Origin: Roseateles chitinivorans
GTDB taxonomy: Bacteria; Pseudomonadota; Gammaproteobacteria; Burkholderiales; Burkholderiaceae_C
Assembly: GCF_002761755.1 (NCBI RefSeq)
Contig: NZ_PEOG01000056.1
Location: 1-38,527, forward strand
Direction of reading: 5' to 3'
DNA length: 38,527 bases
The notes below the pieces were generated by a model that saw only the letters and a program-made list of their open reading frames with translations, was not told where the DNA came from and made no database searches. Shown one piece after another: positions 32,696 through 38,527 of this stretch (its first letter is position 1; the number at the start of each line of letters is the position of its first letter). Position numbers and translations under genes: made by a program.

Positions 32696-34408
32696 ATGTC
32701 CGAGGTCGACTACCAGCGCGTCGTCTACCCCTACCGCCGTCACGCCGACCAGCAGGCCCACGCGCGCGGCGAGCCGGCGCGCCATCCGGTGGTCGTCGTC
32801 GGCGCCGGTCCGGTCGGGCTGTGCGCGGCGATCGACCTCGCGCTGCAGGGCGTGCCGGTGGTGCTGCTCAACAACGACGGCCGGCTGTCGGTGGGCTCGC
32901 GTGCGCTGTGCTTCGCCAAGCGGACGCTGGAGATCCTCGACCGCCTCGGCTGCGGCCAGCGGCTCGTCGACAAGGGCGTGTCCTGGGGCGTGGGCCGGGT
33001 GTTCTTCCGCGACGCGCAGGTCTACCAGTTCGACCTCCTGGCCGAGTCCGGCCATCAGCGTCCGGCCTTCGTCAACCTGCAGCAGTACTACGTCGAAGGC
33101 TTCCTGGTCGAGCGCGCCCTCGAGCTGCCGCTGCTGGACCTGCGCTGGCACCACGGCGTGACCGGCGTCCAGCCGCATGCCGACCATGTCGCGCTGACCG
33201 TCGAGACGCCGGAGGGTCCGTACACGCTGCTGGCCGACCATGTCGTCGCCTGCGACGGCGCGCGCTCGACGATCCGGCGGCTGATCGGCCAGGAGAGCCA
33301 CGGCCGCAGCTTCAAGGACCGCTTCCTCATCGCCGACGTGCGCATGAACGCGCCCTTCCCGGCCGAGCGCTGGTTCTGGTTCGACCCGCCCTTCCACCCC
33401 GGCCAGAGCGTGCTGCTGCACCGCCAGCCCGACGGCGTCTGGCGCATCGACTTCCAGCTCGGCTGGGACGCCGATCCGGAGCTGGAAAGGCAGCCCGAGC
33501 GCATCCTGCCGCGGGTGCGCACGCTGATGCGCGAGGCTTCGCGCGCCGCTGGCGGCGACGGCTCGGTGCCGGACATCGAGCTCGTCTGGGCCAGCGTCTA
33601 CACCTTCGCCTGCATGCGCATGGACAGCTTCCGGCACGGCCGCATCCTCTTCGCCGGCGACGCCGCGCATGGCGTCTCGCCGTTCGGCGCGCGGGGCGCC
33701 AACTCTGGCATCCAGGACGCGGACAACCTGGCGTGGAAGCTCGCGGCGGTCGTGCAGGGTCGCGCGCCGCCGGCGCTGCTCGACAGCTACGCCCGCGAGC
33801 GCGAACTCGCGGCGGACGAGAACATCCTGCACTCGACGCGCTCGACCGACTTCATCACGCCCAAGAGCGAGACCAGCCGCATCTTCCGCGACGCCACCCT
33901 CACCCTGGCCAAGGACTTCGCCTTCGCGCGGCGCCTGGTCAACAGCGGCCGCCTGTCCGTGCCGACGACCCGGTACGGCGCGGTCGCCGCCGACGCGCCG
34001 ATCCGAGTCGACGGCCGCGACGACTGGCTGCTGCGCCAGATGAAGCCGGGCCGCTTCACCGCCCTGATCTTCGACACGCCGCCCCCCTCCGAGCGCGAAC
34101 AGCGAGCCTCACTGGGGCCGGAATGGGGCTTGGGGGTCCAGGAGGGATCCCCCATGCCCCGTGGAGAGCCCGCGCCAGGCCTCCCGCAGGAGGACGTGCC
34201 CGTGCTCGTACGCATCGACGACGCGCTCGACCCGCAGGGCCTGGTCCGCGCGCGCTACGACGCCGAGCCGGGCCTTGTGGTGCTGCTGCGTCCGGATCAG
34301 CATGTCTGCGCCCGACTCCACCATCCGACCGCGGCGGAGCTCCAATCGGCCATGCGCCGGGCGCTGGCCGATGACGCCGCCGTCGAGGAGATGCCCGCAT
34401 GCCGCTGA
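32696..34408 (+). CDS. FAD-dependent aromatic monooxygenase (MhpA/PheA type)
   Basis: 570-aa flavoprotein hydroxylase of the FAD_binding_3 class. Dinucleotide motif VVGAGPVGLCAA (35-46), DG motif CDGARSTIRRLIG, and GD motif GDAAHGVSPFGARGANSGIQ from residue 321. A thioredoxin-like C-terminal part (LVRIDDALDPQGLVRARYD, LLRPDQHVCARL) is typical of phenol/3-hydroxyphenylpropionate hydroxylases. Between them, residues about 464-500 form an insert with unusual codons and a strong inverted repeat at 34125-34160. Position in the operon suggests hydroxylation of a phenolic acid feeding homogentisate, e.g. a 3-hydroxyphenylacetate-type compound; this is inference. Overlaps the next gene by 10 nt. Confidence 0.88.
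   Translation: MSEVDYQRVVYPYRRHADQQAHARGEPARHPVVVVGAGPVGLCAAIDLALQGVPVVLLNNDGRLSVGSRALCFAKRTLEILDRLGCGQRLVDKGVSWGVGRVFFRDAQVYQFDLLAESGHQRPAFVNLQQYYVEGFLVERALELPLLDLRWHHGVTGVQPHADHVALTVETPEGPYTLLADHVVACDGARSTIRRLIGQESHGRSFKDRFLIADVRMNAPFPAERWFWFDPPFHPGQSVLLHRQPDGVWRIDFQLGWDADPELERQPERILPRVRTLMREASRAAGGDGSVPDIELVWASVYTFACMRMDSFRHGRILFAGDAAHGVSPFGARGANSGIQDADNLAWKLAAVVQGRAPPALLDSYARERELAADENILHSTRSTDFITPKSETSRIFRDATLTLAKDFAFARRLVNSGRLSVPTTRYGAVAADAPIRVDGRDDWLLRQMKPGRFTALIFDTPPPSEREQRASLGPEWGLGVQEGSPMPRGEPAPGLPQEDVPVLVRIDDALDPQGLVRARYDAEPGLVVLLRPDQHVCARLHHPTAAELQSAMRRALADDAAVEEMPACR
34125..34160. repeat. 12-bp inverted repeat inside the monooxygenase gene
   Basis: Arms GGGGCTTGGGGG (34125-34136) and CCCCCATGCCCC (34149-34160) pair with one mismatch around a 12-nt loop. 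The surrounding codons (about 34100-34190) include TCA, TTG, CGA, GGA, CCA and GGG, rare elsewhere in the window, pointing to a small inserted element held in frame. Confidence 0.7.
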
Positions 34409-34707
34409 TCACCGCGCCCAATTTCGACGCCGGCGACGACTTCTACGAAGCGCTGCTGGCCGCGCATCAAGGCCTCGACGCGGCGGCGAGCGCCGCCTTC
34501 AACGCACGGCTCATCCTGCTGATGGCCAATCACATCGGCCGGCAGGATGTGCTGCTCGAGGCCCTGGCCGCGGCCGGCCGCGCCAATCCTGTTTCGACAT
34601 CGACCTCGACGAGTCCCGCCACGACCGCCACCACGGGCTCCGCCACGAGTTCCGATCCCGTCATCGCCCCGACCCCGGGCACCGCTTCCCCACGAGGACC
34701 AGCATGA
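34399..34707 (+). CDS. DUF2783 protein
   Basis: 102-aa protein. Residues 1-62 (LITAPNFDAGDDFYEALLAA, LNARLILLMANHIG-like ARLILLMANHIGRQDVLLEAL) are the DUF2783 family, small helical proteins that regularly sit beside FAD monooxygenase and hmgA genes. The last 40 residues are a Ser/Thr/Pro/Ala string that I think is non-conserved. It overlaps the monooxygenase gene by 10 nt and the hmgA start by four (ATGA). Possibly an accessory factor of the hydroxylase; no activity is known. Confidence 0.85.
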   Translation: MPLITAPNFDAGDDFYEALLAAHQGLDAAASAAFNARLILLMANHIGRQDVLLEALAAAGRANPVSTSTSTSPATTATTGSATSSDPVIAPTPGTASPRGPA

Positions 34708-36059
34708 ACGCACCCGAGACCCTTCGCTCGCCCGCGGCGAGCGCCACTGCGCCGTCGACGCTCCGCTACCAGGGCGGCTTCGGCAACCAGTTCGAGACCG
34801 AGGCGATCCCCGGCGCCCTGCCGCGTGGCCGCAACAGCCCGCAGCGCGCGCCGATGGACCTCTATCCCGAACTGCTGTCGGGCAGCGCCTTCACCGCGCC
34901 CCGGGTCGAGAACCGCCGCACCTGGCTGTACCGCCGGCAGCCGTCGGTCGTGACCGGCGCCTTCCATGCCTACGAGCAGCCCTTCTGGACCAGCGGCGCC
35001 GCGGGCGGTGTCGCGGCGCCGCCGGATCCGCTGCGCTGGCATCCGTTCCCGATGCCGGACGAGCAGCCTGGCGCGCCCGGCGTCGATTTCGTCGACAGCC
35101 TCAAGACCCTCGTCAGCAACGGCGACCCGGATGCGCAGACCGGCATGGCCGCGCTGATCTATGCCTTCAATCGCCCGATGACCCGCCGCGCGCTGATGAA
35201 TGCCGATGGCGAGATGCTGATCGTCCCACAGCAGGGCGGGCTGCGCCTCACGACGGAGATGGGGCTGCTGGATGTCGTCCCCGGCGAGATCGCGCTGGTG
35301 CCGCGCGGCGTGACCTTCCGCGTCGAGGCGCATGACGGCGCGGCCCGCGGCTACATCTGCGAGAACTACGGCGCTGCCTTCCGTCTGCCGGAGCTCGGCC
35401 CGATCGGCTCCAACGGCCTGGCCAACCCGCGCGACTTCCTCGCGCCCGTCGCCGCGCACGAGCCCGACGGCGCCCCCTACGAGGTCATCCGCAAGACCGG
35501 CGGCGCGCTGTGGCGCAACGCGCAGGCGGTGACGCCGTTCAACGTGGTCGCCTGGCACGGCAACCTGACGCCGCTGAAGTACGACACCGCCCACTTCATG
35601 ACGATCGGCTCGATCAGCTTCGACCATCCCGATCCGTCGATCTTCACCGTGCTGACCTCGCCCAGCGACACGCCGGGCACGGCCAACTGCGACTTCGTGA
35701 TCTTCCCGCCGCGCTGGCTGGTCCAGGAGGACACCTTCCGTCCGCCCTGGTACCACCGCAATGTGATGAGCGAGTTCATGGGCCTGATCCACGGCCAGTA
35801 CGACGCCAAGCCTGAAGGCTTCCGCCCCGGCGGCGCCAGCCTGCACAACTGCCTGGTGCCGCACGGCCCGGATGCCGATGCCTTCGAGGCGGCGAGCACG
35901 CGGACGCTGACGCCCCAGAAGCTCGATCACACCCTGGCCTTCATGTTCGAGAGCCGCTGGCGCTTCCGCCCGTCCGAATGGGCGCTGCGCGGTGGCGCGC
36001 TCGACGCCGACTACGCCGCCTGCTGGGGCGGGCTGAAGGACAAGTTCAAGCCGGCGTGA
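34704..36059 (+). CDS. hmgA: Homogentisate 1,2-dioxygenase
   Basis: 451-aa non-haem Fe(II) cupin enzyme cleaving homogentisate to maleylacetoacetate. Family blocks: YQGGFGNQFETEAIPGALPR, GQNSPQ-like RGRNSPQRAPMDLYPELLSG, CENYGAAFRLPELGPIGSNG-like ICENYGAAFRLPELGP. Iron ligands are His351 and Glu357 (WYHRNVMSEFMGL) and His387 (LVPHGPD), matching human His335/Glu341/His371 with a constant offset of 16. The start overlaps the DUF2783 stop, with ACGAGGA before it. 64 nt separate it from fahA. No missing residues or breaks. Confidence 0.97.
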   Translation: MNAPETLRSPAASATAPSTLRYQGGFGNQFETEAIPGALPRGRNSPQRAPMDLYPELLSGSAFTAPRVENRRTWLYRRQPSVVTGAFHAYEQPFWTSGAAGGVAAPPDPLRWHPFPMPDEQPGAPGVDFVDSLKTLVSNGDPDAQTGMAALIYAFNRPMTRRALMNADGEMLIVPQQGGLRLTTEMGLLDVVPGEIALVPRGVTFRVEAHDGAARGYICENYGAAFRLPELGPIGSNGLANPRDFLAPVAAHEPDGAPYEVIRKTGGALWRNAQAVTPFNVVAWHGNLTPLKYDTAHFMTIGSISFDHPDPSIFTVLTSPSDTPGTANCDFVIFPPRWLVQEDTFRPPWYHRNVMSEFMGLIHGQYDAKPEGFRPGGASLHNCLVPHGPDADAFEAASTRTLTPQKLDHTLAFMFESRWRFRPSEWALRGGALDADYAACWGGLKDKFKPA

Positions 36060-36123
36060 ACGTCGCCGCCCGCGCTCGCCTGACACTGCCCTCGATCACC
36101 AGAACAACGAAAGACCTGATCCG

Positions 36124-37446
36124 ATGACCGACCTCGACCACACCCACGACCCGGCGCTGCGCAGCTGGGTCGCGTCCGCGAACTCGGCGGACACCGACTT
36201 CCCGATCCAGAACCTGCCGCTGGGCATGGCCCGCGCCGCCGGCTCGACCGGCGCCTTCCGCCCGGTGACGGCGATCGGCGACCAGGTGCTGGACCTCATC
36301 GCCGCGGCCGAACTGGGCGCGCTGTCGGACGCGCTCGGCGCGGTGCTGCGCACCTGCGAGGGCCACGGCCTGAATCCGCTGATGGCGATCGGCCCCGACC
36401 TGCGCCGGCAGCTGCGGCATGAGCTCGTCGCGGCGCTCCGGGACGAGGCGGGGCCGAAGCAGGCCAACGCGCTGGCGCCGGCGCTCAAGCCGATGGCCGA
36501 TGTCGAGATGACGCTGCCCTGCCGCATCGGCGACTACACCGACTTCTATGCCGGCATCCATCACGCGACGACCGTGGGCAAGCTCTTCCGACCGGACAAC
36601 CCGCTGCTGCCCAACTACAAGTGGGTGCCGATCGGGTACCACGGGCGTGTCTCGTCGATCGGCGTCAGCGGGCAGACCTTCCGCCGCCCGCTCGGCCAGA
36701 CCAAGGCACCCGACGCCGAGGCGCCGGGCTTCGGTCCGGTCAAGCGGCTGGACTACGAGCTGGAGGTCGGCGCGCTGGTGGCCACCGGCAATGAGCCGGG
36801 CCGCCCGGTGTCGATCGACGAGGCGGAGCAGCACCTGTTCGGTCTGGTGCTGCTGAACGACTGGTCCGCCCGCGACCTGCAGGCCTGGGAGTACCAGCCG
36901 CTGGGGCCGTTCCTGTCCAAGAGCTTCGCGACGACGATCTCGCCGTGGGTGATCACGATGGAGGCGCTGGCGCCGTTCCGTCGCGCCTTCACGCGGCCCG
37001 ACGGCGACCCGCAGCCGCTGCCCTACCTGGACGGCGCCGCCAATCGCGAGCGCGGCGCCATCGGCATCCGTCTGGAGGTCCACCTGCAGACGCGCGCGAT
37101 GCGCGACGCGGGCCAGGCGCCGGCCCGGCTGACGGCGTCGGACTTCTCCCAGGCCTACTGGACGGTGGCGCAGATGCTGACCCACCATGCGAGCAATGGC
37201 TGCAACCTGCAGACGGGCGATCTGTTCGGCTCCGGCACGATGTCCGGCCCCACGGCCGACCAGGGCGGCTCGCTGCTGGAGCTGACCCAGGGCGGCAAGC
37301 AGGCGATCACGCTGCCCGGCGGCGAGCAGCGCCTCTTCCTGCAGGACGGCGACAGCGTCGCGCTGGTCGGCCGCTGCGAGGCGCCAGGACGGCGCGCGAT
37401 CGGATTCGGCCCCTGTGTGGGCACGGTGATGCCCGCGGTGGCGTGA
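36124..37446 (+). CDS. fahA: Fumarylacetoacetase
   Basis: 440-aa last enzyme of the homogentisate route, hydrolysing fumarylacetoacetate to fumarate and acetoacetate. N-terminal SH3-like domain (about 20-125) and catalytic FAA domain. Metal and catalytic residues seen: Asp140, Tyr142 and His147 (GDYTDFYAGIHHAT), Glu212/Glu214 (DYELEVG) and Asp246 (LLNDWSARD), matching Asp126/His133/Glu199/Glu201/Asp233 of the mouse enzyme. GAAAGA lies before the ATG. The gene ends the operon and converges with the MocR-type regulator across 28 nt; no clear terminator is seen there. maiA (maleylacetoacetate isomerase) is absent from the window. Confidence 0.97.
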   Translation: MTDLDHTHDPALRSWVASANSADTDFPIQNLPLGMARAAGSTGAFRPVTAIGDQVLDLIAAAELGALSDALGAVLRTCEGHGLNPLMAIGPDLRRQLRHELVAALRDEAGPKQANALAPALKPMADVEMTLPCRIGDYTDFYAGIHHATTVGKLFRPDNPLLPNYKWVPIGYHGRVSSIGVSGQTFRRPLGQTKAPDAEAPGFGPVKRLDYELEVGALVATGNEPGRPVSIDEAEQHLFGLVLLNDWSARDLQAWEYQPLGPFLSKSFATTISPWVITMEALAPFRRAFTRPDGDPQPLPYLDGAANRERGAIGIRLEVHLQTRAMRDAGQAPARLTASDFSQAYWTVAQMLTHHASNGCNLQTGDLFGSGTMSGPTADQGGSLLELTQGGKQAITLPGGEQRLFLQDGDSVALVGRCEAPGRRAIGFGPCVGTVMPAVA

Positions 37447-37474
37447 GCGGACGACCGGACGCGGGCGCGGCGTC

Positions 37475-38527
37475 TCAGGGCATGGCGCGCGCGAGCGCCC
37501 GCCCCGCCGCGCGCACCGCCTGCACGATCTGCTCGACCTCGACGCAGCCATAGCCCAGGCACAGCCCGTGCACCGAGGGCTTGCCCAGCGCATAGGCCGA
37601 CAGCGGCAGCGCCCCCGGCAGGTGCTGCTGGAACGCGTCGAGCAGCGTCGGCATCCGGGCGGGCGTCTTCGCGCGCACGCTCAGGTGCAGGCCGGCCGCG
37701 CCAGGCAGCACCTCCACCCAGCGGCCGAGCGCCGCGTCCAGTCCGTGGACCAGCGCTTCCCGGCGCTGCCGGTAGATCGGCCGCATGCGGCGGATGTGGC
37801 GGGCGAGATGGCCTTCCGCGATGAAGGCCGCCAACGTCGCCTGGGTCACCGCGTCCCCGTGGGAATCGCTCGTGCGCCGGATGTCGATCAGGGCCTCGCG
37901 CGCCCAGGGCGGCGTCACGACGAAGCCCTTGCGCAGCGACGGGAACAGGCTCTTCGAGAAGGTGCCGACGTAGAACACCCGGCCCTCGCGATCGAGGGTC
38001 TGCAAGGCGTCCTGCGCATGGGGCTCGAACTGGAACTCGCCGTCGTAGTCGTCCTCCACGATCACCGCGCCGAGCTCGCGAGCGCGGGCCAGCAGCGCCT
38101 GGCGGCGCGCCGCGGACATCACCGCGCCAGTGGGCATCTGGTGCGACGGCGTCACGCAGATCACCTTCACGCCGTCGGGCAGGCGATCCACGCGCAGGCC
38201 CTCGGCGTCCACCGGCACCGGCATCAGCCGCGCACCGGCCGCGGCGAAGGCCGCCCGTGCCGGCATGTAGCCGGGATTCTCGAGCGCCACCGCGGTGCGC
38301 CCCGGCGTCACCAGCAGGCGCGCCAGCAGGTCGAAGGCCTGCTGCGCGCCGGAGGTGATGACCAGGTCCCCGGGCTCGCAGACCACCGCACGGACGAAGG
38401 CCGCATGGCCGGCGATGGCCTCCCGCAGTTCGGCCAGGCCTTCGGGCGGACCGTACTGGAACGGCGCGCGGGACATCGTCCGCAACGCCCGCGCGGTGAG
38501 GCGTCGCCAGGTGTCGTGCTCGAAGCC
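37475..38527 (-). CDS. MocR-type (GntR/aminotransferase) regulator, C-terminal part
   Basis: At least 350 codons of the fold-type I aminotransferase domain of a MocR/PdxR-like regulator. Motifs: FQYGPPEGLAELREAIAGH, VITSGAQQAFDLLARLL, VEDDYDGEFQFEP and the PLP-lysine motif GTFSKSLFPSLRKGF. The frame runs on without a stop to the window edge (FEHDTWRRLTARALR precedes the first internal start), so the N-terminal GntR winged-helix DNA-binding domain must lie beyond 38527. MocR regulators sense PLP or an amino compound. Target unknown; normally divergent from its target, which would then be outside the window. Confidence 0.9.
   Translation of the reverse strand, partial: GFEHDTWRRLTARALRTMSRAPFQYGPPEGLAELREAIAGHAAFVRAVVCEPGDLVITSGAQQAFDLLARLLVTPGRTAVALENPGYMPARAAFAAAGARLMPVPVDAEGLRVDRLPDGVKVICVTPSHQMPTGAVMSAARRQALLARARELGAVIVEDDYDGEFQFEPHAQDALQTLDREGRVFYVGTFSKSLFPSLRKGFVVTPPWAREALIDIRRTSDSHGDAVTQATLAAFIAEGHLARHIRRMRPIYRQRREALVHGLDAALGRWVEVLPGAAGLHLSVRAKTPARMPTLLDAFQQHLPGALPLSAYALGKPSVHGLCLGYGCVEVEQIVQAVRAAGRALARAMP

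Overview
The window is chromosomal DNA of a high-GC Gram-negative bacterium. Gene families and close protein resemblance (DgdA, HmgA/FahA cluster, YciB-BolA-PpiC order, DUF3297, VF530, DUF2783) point to Betaproteobacteria, order Burkholderiales, probably the Roseateles/Mitsuaria/Rubrivivax-Leptothrix side; this placement is inference from protein character, not a search. There are no rRNA or tRNA genes, CRISPR arrays, insertion sequences or phage genes that I can see. It is densely coded (about 39 genes) and mostly ordinary core/accessory metabolism.

Layout. 1-6188 (+): end of a TolC-type outer membrane protein, two MacB/FtsX-type ABC permeases, then a sigma-54-dependent response regulator and its histidine kinase, i.e. 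an exporter with its own two-component control; the ATPase and membrane-fusion genes must lie upstream of the window if they are linked. 6200-7384: small DUF3297, DinB-like and conserved hypothetical genes. 7613-14157 (-): YciH translation factor, a DPP IV-type S9 peptidase translationally coupled to DusC, a YgjP-type metallopeptidase coupled to an M3 oligopeptidase. 14182-16449 (+): 2Fe-2S ferredoxin and a chemoreceptor. 16649-20487 (+): selO-msrB-yciB-bolA, a tightly overlapping redox/envelope operon closed by a clear terminator, then a periplasmic PpiC-type isomerase with its own terminator. 20608-25103: DUF2062 membrane protein, the divergent ybbA/tesA pair with overlapping start codons, a phosphoethanolamine transferase, and a cysteine hydrolase preceded by a 33-codon coupled ORF. 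25168-28063 (+): an NRAMP-fold transporter with an altered metal site, a TPR-GNAT fusion, and a conserved hypothetical. 28099-30364 (+): LysR regulator plus 2,2-dialkylglycine decarboxylase. 30383-37446: VF530 protein, an IclR regulator divergent from a homogentisate catabolic operon (MBL-fold protein, FAD monooxygenase, DUF2783 protein, hmgA, fahA). 37475-end (-): a MocR-type PLP regulator cut by the window edge.

How the genes work together. The clearest pathway is homogentisate breakdown: HmgA opens the ring to maleylacetoacetate and FahA yields fumarate and acetoacetate; the isomerase MaiA is not in the window. The IclR gene is placed to act as an HmgR-like repressor, and an inverted repeat lies across the -35 of a good promoter in front of the operon. 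Protein/peptide turnover is a second theme (DPP IV-type, M3 and YgjP-type peptidases), and DgdA may extend this to alpha,alpha-dialkyl amino acids.

Most noteworthy: a repeated TANNNT-N6/7-ATG architecture without Shine-Dalgarno sequences in front of several genes, suggesting leaderless transcripts; an in-frame, oddly coded hairpin-bearing insert inside the FAD monooxygenase; three strong hairpins between the exporter and its regulator; the altered NRAMP motifs; and the hairpin-masked coupled mini-ORF. I did not find a convincing wholly new multi-gene system.
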